Source: Phytoseiulus persimilis
Taxonomy: Eukaryota > Arthropoda > Arachnida > Mesostigmata > Phytoseiidae
Reading direction: 5' to 3'
DNA length: 64,000 bases
Assembly: GCA_037576195.1 (NCBI GenBank)
Contig: CM075102.1
Coordinates: forward strand, 3,844,001-3,908,000
Made by a program: the position numbers and the translations under genes. The notes under the pieces were generated by a model that worked only from the letters and a program-made list of their open reading frames with translations, had not been told where the DNA came from and did not search any database. Of the stretch, positions 21,151-33,901 are shown piece by piece. Within the stretch, counting starts at the first letter, position 1. Every line of letters starts with the position of its first letter.

Positions 21151-24100
21151 ACTAGGGGCATGCTTCGTGGAAATCGCCGATTTTGCTAAGAACTTTCAGG
21201 CGAGCATCGCCCGGAATTGCTCCTCGATCCTTCGAGAGTGAATTAAGACTTGTTAGCCCTTTCGATGGGGCTTCCACTTGTCGTCGAGGCTACTTAGCTC
21301 CTAGAACGCATGCTCATGGATTCGTCGACGGCCCACGGCGTTTGGATGCGCGCTCATCTTCAAATTCAATGGCGGTCTTTCGCCACTCCGTCAGCCAGAT
21401 GGAATCATCCACTCGAATGAAATCTGTGGAGTCGAGTACCTACACAGATGTGACGTCGCCCGATGTGGGATATTCCTCCGAATTTCGTAATTATCTATGC
21501 TATTTTTGATGGTCAGAAAACTCCGCTCAAAACCAACGTCGATGGTCTCAATCTCCGCCGCTTCGCTAAAGGTCACACGCGAATGGCGAGATAAGCTCGG
21601 TCCCGGCCCGGAGAGCCGTGCTGGCGTTCGCGAAATCCAAGTTTTCATCCATGTGTTTACGGGACCAAGAGTAATCCTTGTTTTCGTTCTCGACGTTCCT
21701 CATGGAATTAGCGCCAGCTCATGGAGTTGATGAGTCCAAAGACTGTCGTGAGACGCGCTAACCTGGTTTTGTCGCGTCAGATGCCTGGAACCGAGAAATC
21801 GATGCGTGTGGTCTGTTCTGCAGTACTAGGGTGACGCAGAAGGATCGGTTGAAATGAGACCGCCGATCTCTCTCTCTGGCAGCCGAAAATGATAGCGAGG
21901 AATATGGAGTTCACAGAGGGAGCAGTGGTTCTTGCGCAATTTTCCTCGGAGCCTCAGAGTGGAGCGCCTCACGGAAACTCCTCGAGGATATGTTTCCTGA
22001 TCGAAATCGTGAACCCAATCCACAGGTGGCGAAGTTTCAGTCCCCATAATATAGTATTCCGACAGTCGCAGTCGGTCATTGAGAAGATAACAACGTGTGG
22101 ATCATGTGGATCATTGTACTCAGATGTCAGAGGAGCGTTCACGATACGGTTCTTGAGAAAAGTCGTTTTCGAGAGAAAATTGCGATTCATAGCCATCTGA
22201 CACGGAGGGCTGTCTCTGACGTCATGACCATTCGCATTCTTTCCTAAGGACAGCCACGCAAAGCGATTCAGTGCAGCGGAACAGTGAGGGCAACTGTTCG
22301 CGATGATGCACTTCCAACCGTCATACATTCGAGCGAGCCATGAAAACGAAGCCTTCCTTGGAGCCATCTGGCCTCGATTCCTACCTGAGAGTGATGCACA
22401 AGAGTTTTCGCTCTGATGAGACGAATCTCAGTCGAAATCGAAATGAAGAAACAGCTCAACCGAGAGCAACATGCGGTCCCAAAGAACGGGATTTCCTGGT
22501 CTCAGCTCTCCTCGAATCTTGATTGTCACACCTCCGCCCCCCCTCCTTGCATGAACCAGACCTGTTGTGACTCGGAAGATGGAAGGACACGCCGCTGTAT
22601 GGTTCCATCGCAAACCACATTCGGAGACTGCTATCCATCATCGTTGTTCCCAATCGCTTGCTGGAGTTTCAGTTGCAGGCCAGTCATTATTCGTCAGCTT
22701 GTAGCCTACAAAAGACAATCTTCGAGCGGAGAACTGTCGCGATTCATCTAGGTCGGGAAACGACGACTGTGTCGTCTCATGGGCTCGTCTTCGATAAAGG
22801 AGTTTTTTATTGCATAACTCTAATTGGCTAGCCTCCGGTGAAACTGCTCAACGATTGGCCCACAGTTGGATGCCTTGTTCGGATAAATTATAATCAAAAT
22901 AACAGAATAGAAGGAATCATCATCCCTGTTGTGGTCAGATCATAATCACAGCCATAACCATCCTGTGATCTTGCCGTAATCATCGGATATTTTGAAAACA
23001 GGATTTCGGCGATGGTTGATGCGTAATCGGGGATTCTCCGGGTCGCTGAGCACACTGCAGGTGTTAGTTTCTCTCGATCCATCCGACCTGACGCGGAATT
23101 TCTTGAGCAGGCCAGATTCATGATTGTGATCTGGCTGCCATCGTGGACCATTCTGAAGAACCGAGAAAAAAATGGGAGCCGCTGACACGCAGTCGGGGGT
23201 TTTCGGGGTCGCTGATCACGATGCAGGTGTTGGTCGTCCTCGAACTATCCATCCTGATGAGAGACTCTTCAACCCCAATCAGTTCGGGTGTTTACGATTC
23301 CTGACTTTAACGCAGCAATCATTGAAAACTGAGAACAACTCTGTCTGTTTCGGATGTTGCGGACGCTGGGTTGTGCGCCTCGATTTCCACTATGAATCAA
23401 GATTCCTGTGGATTCATTCGATGAGACAGAAAACCCGTGAGGCTCTCATGAGTTCTCGCGAGAGTACACCTCTATTCTATTGAATACGGCCGCTGAGAGA
23501 CACGCGGAGAAGAGCGAGAGCACGAAGAATGTTTTTCTCGGCGCGCTCGATATGGTTGCGTAAGAAAATCATTGTTCAACCACCGTGCTGGACGCGGGTG
23601 CCGTGTCCAGTTCCTTAGAGAGGGCTCAGATGGGCTGCTCGTAACGAAGCAGCATAATGAGCCGGGTGTCCGACTCGTGAAGATACTGCTAGGCTTTGTG
23701 AAGGCTATTTAATCGCGCTCGATCACCGAAATGAGCGCGATTTTTTGCGGTTGTTCACCATGATAACCGCATTTCACAACTGTTTCCGCCAGAAATTCGG
23801 AGTCTAAATCGAGGATGCGTCTTTTCTGATAGGCGAATGATTTTCTGGGAAAGCGTCATATCTAATGAGCATATCAAGAAGGACTGAAATCTGGAATTCG
23901 GTGTCAAGTATTGTATAGGAAGGAATTGCTCGTGGAACTAGTGACATCTTGTGCGATGGATCCCGTAAAACGAATTCCGTACACGCTTCCGAAACGAGAA
24001 ATCATGCAGAAATCGAAGGACCACACGTGTTCGCGTTGAGACCAAACGAGAAAGTGGAAGATTCATTCTCGAGCATCCCGGAACTACTCGCTTATTTCTG

Positions 24101-25391
24101 TGACCTAAGGGAACGGAGTCAGTGGCTCTGGTCATGCGCATACTTTGCCACACTCCCGTTGAACGGAAGTCGTGCGCGCTTCCGAAACGAGGACCCGACC
24201 AGCAATTATAACGAGATCTCACACACCCGTTGCAGCTCCTCGATGGAAGTTCGAGGAAGAGAAACATCTGCGTCGTGCACAGCGACTCCGGAAGCCCCCG
24301 ATTATAAGCATCGCCGGAATCCCATTTCCGGAGAAATTCGATGATTTCGGATATTATTACGGTATGATTGATATTATAATCACAATCATAGGATATGACA
24401 GTCATATTCAAGAAAATGAGCAGTGCTGCTTGTACATCCGGCATCTTCTCACTTATGGAAATACAAGGCTCAAGAAGAAGATGGAGGCACACTACGCGTT
24501 ATGCAGAAAGTTTCCAGTTTTATTGGCTAATAAACTTGGGTTTCTGTTTCGTTCTGAGCTAGAGCTAAGATCTGTAGCAGGTGCATGTCATTCCAACGCA
24601 GTAGCCTCCTTTCCGACCAATCGATTGGCAGTGTTTATGACACAGATATCCAACCGGGCAGCCGAAAAAAGCATTTGTTGTCGCTGCAAAATTTCGATTC
24701 GAGTGAGCCATGCAACGAGAAATTAGTTTGCTCTATTAGGAGCTCTCAGAGATCCGCGAATGCTTATAGAACTCACCGACGAGGAGGCACAGAAGGAAGA
24801 GAACGATAATGAACTTCATTCTCAAGCTGTGGAAATACTGTTGATTCTCCGATACATTCCGTCGAGCTTATATTGTAGCACGCGAGCGAGGGGAGAGATG
24901 AACCTTGTGTACCGGTAAAAGATACCGATGGGATTTACGCCACAATCGGAACCTAATCCTTCACAAATCACCGCAATCGCGATTCGAGTCCGCTCTCAAA
25001 TTTGCAAGCTCGCTCGCGCTTAACCCCGTCGAGTCCCCGAGGAAGTTGGCTGCTTTGGCCTCACAGGCGATAAACGTTGGTGTTTCCCGATGCGCTCATC
25101 CTGAGTCATTTCCTCTCGGGATGAGCGCTTCTTCATTCGAAGAGGGAAAGCGACGCCACGGACTCGGGAAACGAACTTGCTCCTTGGGAACACGAATCGA
25201 ACAAGTTATCCGAGATCCGTCCTGTATTGAGCTGAGCGAAATCGACGTTCGTAACGAAGCTGAAAGAAGGTCCTGTATCACGGAAACATTTCCGCTAACT
25301 TCGGTTCAGCCGCTGAACGCCGACGCATAACTCCAACGTCCTTGAGGTCTCATTTCGATTCGGAACCTCATTTCGAGTTAACATTCCGAAA
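21151..25391. other. Unresolved region with degenerate local repeats
   Basis: No gene is supported here. Frames with coding-like composition but no known domain lie at 21969-22367 (minus), 22416-22751 (plus), 24172-24726 (plus) and 24905-25330 (plus). Related sequence recurs at about 22920-23110 (minus), 23165-23280 (minus) and 24230-24400 (plus), sharing GAGAAAC(A/T)...CTGC...CAGCGAC(T/C)C and CGATTA...CATCGCCG(G/A)AATCC. These could be duplicated exons or a diverged repeat. CTTCCGAAACGAG also recurs at 23985 and 24179. Confidence 0.3.
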
Positions 25392-27490
25392 ATGACCTGC
25401 TCGGAAGTCGGCTTTCGAGAAAGCATGTACGGAACGGATCCCCCTTTCTTGCTAAAATATCCCCCGTTCTTCTCTATCTTGAGGCTTCGGTTGAGATCGT
25501 TCGATAGATATCCGGTTTCATACATGTACCAAGCCCAAGAGTCGTCGATCTACTGCCTTCCTTATGACGCTCTCCGGGGCTCATCTTGGGTTGTGTGGAC
25601 TCCTGGGATATTTGACGAATACCGGACTTCCCATGGAGACCTGATCGTCGAGCTGTGGTATGGCCGGTACGAGAACGTACTCCAAGCCGCAGGAGCAACC
25701 AGGGTTCGTCTCATCATGCAGGAGCTGGATCAAGAGTGCTTCAAGGATTCCGATATCCACATACTCCCAAAAAAGTATTCTGAACTCAAGCCCAAAGCAA
25801 CGAATACAATGCTCAAAGAATTGTTCGGACACCGAGGTTCTGAGTTTGCTCGCCGCCATAGGTACCTACAGCGGAAGTGTACGGACACCAGCGATGATAC
25901 GCACGACGATCACACTGGCATGGTGAACTGGAGGCACGAGCTGTCAGACACATCCAAGGTAACCGTGGATCAAATCAAATGTCTAGTTTAGATCTGTGGA
26001 CTTAAAGTTTCTGAGCTCGATGACGTTCAAGAGCTTGTCCTACAGTTCGAGGTAGAGAAATCGAAATCAACACTACGAGAGCTGCATCAACACTTCAGGA
26101 ACAGCTGAATGCCCTGACGGCGATGTGGCACGACGAGTCAAGAGTCCCACGCTCGAAGCCTTTCCTTCAGCGGCAGACGGGGATGCGGAAGATATGCAAC
26201 TTACGATGTGATGACGATGATGATCATCATCATCGTCGCGAGTTTTCCATGACGCAATCAACATGGTTTTCAAACCTGCGAGGATTATCCTGATGACACA
26301 GAATCTTCGCTGAACAATTTCGTCCATCGAAGTGGTATTCAATCCACCCTTCGCAATATTATCGAATAGTTTTGGGGGAGTGGGCATGACCCCCCATTTC
26401 ATTTGCAGCGCGGACAGATTGATGGAGATCACGTATTCGCACTCGGGTTCGAGAGACGGTGCCAAATGACTGTAATCGCAACGATGGACGCTGTCGGCCA
26501 GCGGTATGCTCGGGATATGAGCTCGAGTTTCCATCTCCGTCCATCTCAACTGGAGCACGCAGCGAAGTTCCTGCGGTGTCTCAAGGAAAACTCACCCATC
26601 CCGGCCGTGGGTGCGTTCCAGCGAAAGTTGTTCATACTGGAATTCGACCTGCAAGGAATGTGTCAAGATTGGTCATATCTGGGCCGTGTGCTTCGAGAAT
26701 TCCAAGAAGAACGGTAACAAGTTTAGTCAGAAGAGATCAGATGGTCGTAACGATTCGCAATTGAACGGCAGACGACGAGTCCAGGCGATCAACTCGAAGG
26801 GTTTCCAAGCGTCCTTGGGAAGCGTCAATCAGAGCCGAAAGTTCGTGTTGATTTGCGGGGAGCGATTCGACATGAAAATGGACACTGGCGCTGATGTTAC
26901 CATCATCTGCCGCAAGGATTCGGAGACGCTCGGTGAGCCAGATATCGAGCCCAATCGGAACTCCATGAAAGCTGCGAATGAAGGTAAACTCGATTGTGTG
27001 GGCTATTTCCACTGCGAGCTCGAACTGGAAGGACTACGACTCGATGGTCGGTGCTACGTGGTGAATCACTCATACAGACTTCTTGGATGGCAGTGGCTGA
27101 GGAAACACAATGCCTTGTTTTCCAGCTGACAGGAATATCCACTCCCGATTGCTCAACATCGATCTCACACCTCGACCTTGAAAGGGCCACCACGGAACTT
27201 ACAAGAGATCTCAAGGAGAACTATTCTTGAGCGTTCGAATCAGACCTTGGGAAGTGTACAAAAGCGAAGGCTGAATGTAGACTGAAAGAAACCAAGACTC
27301 CCGTTTCCCGCAAATGCCGCGCGGTGGAGAAACTCGCGGGTGAGCTGAACCGCCTCGTGGACAGAGGGGTGATCACAACCGTCTCTTCATTCTGAATTCG
27401 CCGCACTTATCGTTGTTGCCAAGAGGAAGACTGGAGAGATCAGGATGTGTGCTGACTAATGCACTGGGCTTAACGAAGTTCCGATCTCCG
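25392..27490 (+). pseudogene. Ty3/gypsy retrotransposon gag-pol, decayed
   Basis: 25550-26090 encodes a gag-like domain (IVELWYGRYENVLQAAGATRVRLIM and, after the stop at 25989, LDDVQELVLQFEVEKSKSTLRELH; quoted only as landmarks). A CCHC zinc knuckle CKECVKIGHIWAVC follows at about 26655, then the retropepsin core MDTGADVTII at about 26880 with its catalytic Asp, then GVITTVSS and VVAKRKTGEIRMCAD at about 27370-27450, the beginning of gypsy reverse transcriptase. Several stops and frame shifts break it. The sequence stops near 27490, where a minus-strand Helitron Rep fragment begins. I found no long terminal repeats. The gag region starts before the first ATG at 25392. Confidence 0.7.
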
Positions 27491-28554
27491 ATCGATCGTC
27501 GACGGTGAAGCGGATATGCGTCGTGTCCCGGGATCGTATGAAGGGTAACCTCTTCCGGCAACCGTTTCGTGCGTTGTCCCTGCCTCATGCACGGGGAATG
27601 CTTGTTCATTGAGCCACAGGGACCATGGATCATGTCTCGAGTGACGATGTCGAAAAGCTTTTCATCGACGTTCTCATCGGGAATTTCAGCAGAAATGACG
27701 TCTTTGAGGTTTTTCTCGCCTCATTCCTTTTGTTAACCAAATCAGCAAGTGCGTATGCGGGAGTCCACGTTTTTGCCAATCCACAGAGTACATCCGAAAC
27801 CGCCCCTGTCCGGGGACGCGAAGCTCCACAGTGAACGCCAACAGCGCCGTCGATTTTTGTTCGAACTCACGGGTACTGATGTCGGGGCGATCTGACGACG
27901 TCGGTCCAGACAATAGCAGCCCAGTGATTTCTTGCCAGGCCAGCGAACAGGTGAAGGTTATGGACAGATCGGGACGACTGTAGGGGCGTACATACCGTGA
28001 AACAAACATCAACGCGCATCTTGAGCGTACTCGCGCATATGACGGGGACTCCTAGTGAATGTTGCCGACAGAGTCACTCTCCGTCCTACGTTCTCCGCGT
28101 TGGTAGAACCGTCAGATGCGATCACATCATGAAATTGATTGTTATCTTCGGATCGGAGCTTTGTTCGGTTTGAACGGGTGAAAAGAAGTCTCTCAGACTC
28201 GATTCTAACGTACATGTCGACGGCGAATTGATGAAACACACGGACGCATCTCAGAAGGCGATTTTCGGCAATGTCACGAATCATCGATCTTTGGGCGTAA
28301 TAATTGATTGAACGGACTTCGTTGTCCGTTTCTTCGTTCGTGGCGGGGTTCCGCTTTCGCAAATTGTCACGGGAGTGCTCTGCCTCATCACTTTTGCCAC
28401 CCCTTCCTCTACCCAACTTCTGATCCGGCCTACGATATACAACGATGACACGCGAGTTGAGCTGGTCGCCGACCATCACGACTGCGACGTCGTCAGTGTT
28501 AGGGGCCTTATATCGTCCCAAAAGCTGACCACCCGTTGCTTCATCGGTGGGCAT
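27491..28554 (-). pseudogene. Helitron replication initiator (Rep) and N-terminal helicase-like domain, broken
   Basis: From 28554 downward the minus strand encodes NYYAQRSMIRD, VFHQFAVDMYVRIESERL, then FTRSPRHMREYAQDAR (the Helitron_like_N segment). A frame shift at about 28010 follows. Then RPDLSITFTCSLAWQEI, the Rep motif region with YSVDWQKRGLPHTHLLIWL (the HxH metal-binding block), and after another break MIHGPCG...SPCM and GHDAYPLHRRRS. Helitrons use this HUH-type nuclease for rolling-circle transposition. The two-tyrosine active site and the SF1 helicase lie beyond the remnant. It is the only Helitron protein remnant in the window and could have mobilised elements with Helitron ends. 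Confidence 0.8.
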
Positions 28555-28714
28555 GTGTTCGCGAGCTGTTCAAACTTCATGTATCACTTGGTTATGCTCA
28601 TGAAAAAAATCCTACAAGGCGAGCACGATGGGTTGCCCATCGCGTGTCACTATCAAACCGACGACGCTGGTCAGCTTCCTGCTCTCGATGATGGTATTCC
28701 AACCATCCTCAACA

Positions 28715-29800
28715 GATCATAATCCAAATGGAGACCTACAGATACAAGGGAAGTCAATACCTATGGTTGAATCCTGTAAGTACTTGGGGATCGAAATTTC
28801 GGCCGAAAAAGAATACTCATCCCAACACTGGAATAAGCTGACAGACAAGGCCAACACGGCGATCAAAAGACACAATGCGAGGACTCTTTGGAGCTTCAAC
28901 AGGTTTGAAGTATCCAAAATTCTTTGGAAAGCCAGCGCAATACCACAACTGACCTACTGCAATGGAGTGATCACCATGCCTAGAAGGCTGAGAAACCTCA
29001 TTGAAATCAGACAAAGGGACGCGGGCAGGTGGGCCATGGGCATACCACACTCCACCGTATCAAAGGAGCTTATTGAGGGAGAACTATGGTGGTCCTCCTT
29101 CGATGCCATGGAGACCATCAGCAAAATCATGTATTTCGAGAGAGTGAAACAAATGGATCCATCCAGATGGCCCAGAATGATACTCACAGCAACTGAGATA
29201 ACAAACACAAAAGTGAAGGCAATGGAGAGACTCAGAAGTTTGAGAACCCAGTATGACCTTGAAGATCTCAGCTTGACCAGAAATACGCAAAACAGACCAA
29301 TGTGGAATATGTTCCGCAAAGAACTCAAAACGAGAGTGCGGGATAAGTTGGACTCCATATGGAGACGGAATATGGAATACAGATCCACATTGACTGTTTA
29401 TCGACAGTTCAAAGAGACTCGAGGTCTCGAGAGGGAACTATACGATAACTCGCGGGGCAGTCGGTTATTGGCGCTAGCCAGAGCAGGAATGCTCAACACC
29501 AAGAGCCGACAAAACTCTCGAGACCCTTCCATAGACATGAAATGCGCTCGATGTGGAGCCCCGGAAACCTACAAACATGTCATTCTGGAATGCGAGGAAG
29601 GAAAGTACTCCCAGACGGAATGCGCGCACCGATTAGGACTTCACCCTGATTCAACAGCGAGGGACCTGAGAAGGACGATGGATATCCTAAGGCGATGGGA
29701 GAACAACGAACTATGATCTGTGAACGCAATACAAATCACCCCTGAAACGGAAGGGAACATATGTGAGGTCCAATAAAATCAAATCAAATCAAATCGATCC
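28715..29800 (+). mobile_element. LINE, 5' truncated, carboxy-terminal part of ORF2 with (AAATC)n tail
   Basis: One open frame of about 330 codons ends at TGA 29714. It carries the region after the reverse transcriptase catalytic box: CKYLGIEIS, LWSFNRFEVSKILWKA, GELWWSSFDAME, YDNSRGSRLLALARAGML, and a zinc-binding CARCGAPETYKHVILEC. It is collinear with the carboxy end of the LINE at 35830-40784 (KYLGITVS, GFNRFEISKTLWKA, ENSRGSALLALSRAGML), so both belong to one lineage. The 3' end is AATAAAATC repeated as AAATC four times. Absence of stops suggests a fairly young insertion. The left junction is near 28715. Confidence 0.8.
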
Positions 29801-30835
29801 CCCATGAAGTAGATCTGGCGAAACGTAAGCCGACTGTCGGCCACCGGCAGCAATGAGCGCAGTCGATGGTGAACCTGGCCCTACACCTTGAAAGTCGGCA
29901 TATATCTGGAGAGCTGCCGTCGCCAACAGCTCAGAAGTATCGTCTGACCACAGCTTCACGAGCCACGCCTTTTCTGTCAAAGTTTCGAAAGTGTGTGTCT
30001 GAATCGACTCTGTCTCGCGATTTGAAACTCCCTCGGTCGTGATGATCCGGGCTGTCTGGGAGTTACGTGCATGTCAATTCAGTCTTTGATTTCGATGCAC
30101 GTCACAAAAGATGTGTAGAGCAGAATCCGTGCGCACGCATAAAGCAATCCCACTGAATTTCGTGGATCGACGAGCATCTTGCGTCAAAGTTAGCCGGCGC
30201 TTTCATGGCTTTGCTTACATTCTGGAACTTCCTATCGTCTGCGCTAACTGTCAGCAGCCCTCCGCAATGTGAGATGCGCTTCAGAGAGTGAGGGCGGGCC
30301 GAGTCTCCTCGATTTGGACGATGCGCCATCGAGCACCATCATCATGGTTTGGTTCGCCGATTTTTCCGAGGATCGAGGAGCATCTCGGAATCTAGAAGCC
30401 ATTGTGGAGTCCGCCGCGAGAGCGAAACCCTGTCGACTGCCCTCGAAGCCGATTCATCATCTCGGAGGAAAAGTTGTCTCACAGTTCCATTCCGTTGAAT
30501 AAGCCTCGCTAGAGCTTTGGCTCGATAAGCGGGCGTGTCTTCGAGCCCCGATGTCTTCGACTCGCTCACTGAGGCATCAGGTTTCGAATTTCGCTCGGAC
30601 AGCTGCGGGTCTCCTTCCACGTCCTTGTCAACATACCCTCCCTGCAAGCTTATCCATACGTGGTCATGTTTTCCTCGGAAGGAAGTTGCTGGTGATTGGG
30701 GAGAGCAGACGAGACTTCCGTGGAGAGTGATGGAAGAGACCGAGTCCAGCGAACAGCTGCGCAGACGACGTGCTCAAAAATCGTTTCAGAGGATCGCTTC
30801 GGAAACCAGAGGACCTCTTTAGCTATTCCGGAACC
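29801..30835. other. No gene seen; presumed upstream region of the F-box gene
   Basis: Several frames of 60-100 codons on both strands are present but none has a recognisable domain. The segment lies immediately upstream of the F-box gene start and may contain its promoter and 5' untranslated region. I see no clear TATA box. Confidence 0.3.
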
Positions 30836-32779
30836 ATGCGTCGCAGGAACATGAGGCCGCGTGTAGAACCACTTCGGAGATACGGGGGAAGATCGCCCAG
30901 GTGTCGGCAGAGAGAGTGAGTTCTCCTGTTCTTTGGCGGCATGTAGAGTCCTGAGACGCTCGATCGCGCTCAACGTACATCGGGTACCCTTCTCTGTTTC
31001 AGGCCACATTTGTTGGAGTTTCCAAACGAGATACTTGAGCATCTGGCGAGGTTCCTGGACAGGGAGAGCCTCTACTCGTTCGCGGCTGCTAATCGCCGTT
31101 TAGGCGGGATCTGTCGCTCGTCGAGATTCTCTGTAGAACGAGTGAGAACTTCGATCATCCACAAATGCGTGAGCCAGTTTCTTGATCAGAGAGCGTTGGA
31201 AGTTCGCGTTCTAGACCTGTCCCACTGTTGGTCAAACTCCCTGGCCATCAAAACTTTCATCTTGAATTTTTCGATGATTGAGGAGCTGAACGTTGTCGGC
31301 TCCTCGATATCGACGAACCATTTGCTGACCGTCCTTGGCAGGTTGCAACACGTGAAGACTCTCAGCGTGACCATCACGAGACCCTCAAGACAACTGGGCA
31401 GATATCCGTCCGTGATAACGCTCTACGTCGAGTTTCCTCCTGATCATCTCATAACGCATTTCGTTTTTGAACTCGTAGAGCACTGCTGTAACATCGCAAA
31501 CGTTCACTTCAACATAATAGGTGCCGCTGAGAACGCGATCAACGAGGATACTCACGGGTTGACCAATCAGACCGTGGATATATTGGAGTCGATTGTACTT
31601 TCGACAGAGATGCGGAGCCGCTGGGAAGAATTTCGTGTGGATCCTCTAGTTTTCAATCATGCCAGGTTCATTGACAATCAAGGACTGCCCTATGCTCTGA
31701 CGAGGGAACTTCGATGGTACGAGGAGCAGAACATCGATGAAGATGAAGAATTGGTGGCGGATCCAGCACCCGGAACGCTCAGCCATTTGTACAAGAAGTT
31801 GGACTTTGTCATCGACACAAACCATCTGAGGTTCCCGGACAAATATCGCGACGGCCAGCTCGCTATCCGGGTCGAGTACCTTGTCTGTGGCACGAAGATC
31901 TGCATGCCGTCATTGCGAATGCTTTCGTGTTTGAAGGAATTGGACTTCACGCAGTGCCATTTCCAGTACCCGTCGTCTGCCTGGGACTCTCTTGTGGACT
32001 CATCGGCAGCGGTCGAAGCAATGGCGCTGCCTATTTGTGCTTTCTTCAAGAATAAGGAGTTCGGAAAGAGCCCAGTGATCAGCCCGAACGCAATGAAGGC
32101 TTTGCGGCGCCTGAAGTTGAGAAAACTGTACGTCGACTCCGGAGAGGCTGATTGTATAGTCTACGACAGGCAGCTCACGGGCTGCTTCTCGGTATACTTG
32201 AGTGATTTCGTTCATCTGCAAGAACTGACCCTCAAGGACGTCCGTGTGAGTCCGTGTTTCTTCACTGCGCTCAGGGAACCGTGCTCCGTGCGGACGCTCA
32301 AGCTCAAGGTGTCGTCCTTCGGGGACCTGGCCGAACTCGAGACCTTCCTGGAACTCTTCACGAATCTGACCCATCTCAAACTCGAAGCGCCCGACCTGCC
32401 TCTGCACGATGTCGTGCTCTGGGAACTCTTCACACCCCTCAGACTGAAGCAATTGTGCCTGTCGTCACAAAGCGAGCATCCGATCAGGATGCCAATGTTG
32501 ACAGACAAGCTTCATCGCCTTCTGAAGTTCCTTGACGTGATTCACGTCCACGGAGAGCGGCTGGCAAATCGCGATAGGGTGTGTCAAGCGCTTCGTCAGA
32601 AAGCATCCCACTGGAACTCAAGGCGGACCTATCGCCCCTTGTTATTTCGTGGGCCGAATTGCCGCTCCTTGAGCGACATGGAGGACGTCCTGTATCCGAA
32701 TATACCGGGTCGTGCACTTTGTTGCATGAAGAACTTCATAGCTCTGGTCAAGCCGGTCGGCTGGGAAGTTGAGTATTAG
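30836..32779 (+). CDS. F-box/leucine-rich-repeat-like protein, two exons (30836..30915, 31003..32779)
   Basis: The long frame has no ATG at its 5' end, but a strong splice acceptor (TTCTCTGTTTCAG at 30990-31002) precedes it. A donor GTGAGT at 30916 ends a 26-codon first exon starting ATG 30836. Joining across the 87 bp phase-2 intron keeps the frame, giving 618 residues. Residues 28-75 form an F-box (FPNEILEHLARFLDRESLYS, then ANRRLGG), which binds Skp1 in SCF ubiquitin ligases. The rest has irregular leucine-rich repeats (VRVLDLSHCW, LKELDFTQC, LQELTLKDVRV, LTHLKLEAPDL) likely to bind a substrate. An acidic patch (NIDEDEELVAD) sits mid-protein. No stops or frame shifts occur, so it looks intact. 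Substrate is unknown. The first exon is the less certain part. Confidence 0.75.
30916..31002 (+). other. Predicted 87 bp intron of the F-box gene
   Basis: The intron begins GTGAGT and ends in a pyrimidine-rich TTCTCTGTTTCAG. Its removal joins GA of exon 1 to G of exon 2 in frame. Short introns of this size are common in compact arthropod genomes. Confidence 0.65.
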
Positions 32780-33901
32780 ACACGTACAGCTTTTCGTATG
32801 CGCGCAATATTTTATCATCATTGGAGAGAACTAGATCTCGTTTTATTCTATTTGCGGAGTTGTGCGGCGGTCACGAGGAAAATTCATCGTGACTTGGTTC
32901 AGACACAGAGTTGAAAGTGAATAGAGCGTCGACGGTGAACGGACGCTGGATGTTCATCGGAGAAGGTACTGAGCCGTCGATCATATCAATAATAATGGAT
33001 ACTGAGACTCGTTTCGATCAGAGAGGTTTGTATGTAATCGAGAGCGATATGACCAATGTTATAATTGTGGAGAACCAACGCAGTCGGAAGTTAATACAAT
33101 CCAGATTCTCACTCCCTCCTGTAATTGCGGGGGAGACGCATGTTCTGGATGTTGGAAAATTTATTTCGATAATTAAATGCCTATCTTTGAGATTCCACTC
33201 CTCGGTTCTGCAAGCAACGATGTTTCGCCTTGAATCATTTGCTCACAGGGAACTCTGGCTCTGCGGCTATCCATCTATTGGGGTTTCAGGCTCCTCGTTC
33301 CAGAGATCCGGGACTTGTCCAAAAGCTCGTACGAATTGCGAGTTAGGGGGGGGGGGCTACAGTTTTAAGCTTCAGGGACGCCGAATCTCTCCATGAGAAT
33401 TGTGATGAGGACGATTCCCACGTACAGGACTCGTTCTGGAGCTTGGGTGCCGAATAGTCGTCTAGATTATTCGGCAGTTAAGATTTCGTTGGTACTCCAT
33501 CTCCATAAGAGAGCCATGGTAGCGAAGATTTTTTTCCGAATCTGCTGGTGGATTTCAGGTTTTGGGTTTGCGCTTCGCGGGAGCTTCATGGAGTGACGTT
33601 CATTTCAAGCACACGCATTCCGTGGGTTCGATCCGTGAATATTCAGACGATGTTCCGTTGTGAGGTCGTTCATGCAAGTATGGCATTGGCGAACCTTCTC
33701 TGACATCGATGCCCATGACGAGTCCGGACCATGACAACTACGTGGCGTGCGATATAAACGAGAATTCGACCGTGTCCACGGAAGATGGGATCTGCGAGGG
33801 TATGCAAGCAGTGAAAGCTTCCTCTCACTCTAATTCACCATCAACTTTCGAAGGATAGCCATCGGAACACCGAGGACTGGTGATTAGCAATGTTAACAGC
33901 A
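32780..33901. other. No supported gene
   Basis: A 161-codon plus frame (32911-33396) and a 67-codon frame (33393-33596) are open but lack recognisable features. GTGGGTTCGATCC at about 33620 resembles a tRNA B box, but no A box or cloverleaf could be drawn. The first 100 bp should hold the F-box gene 3' untranslated region. Confidence 0.3.

Noticed and set aside
26215-26240. Microsatellite ATGATGATCATCATCATCG
   Set aside because: Too short and imperfect to be of note.
33605-33640. tRNA gene at GGGTTCGATCC
   Set aside because: Only a B-box-like word is present; no acceptor stem, D arm or anticodon arm could be drawn.
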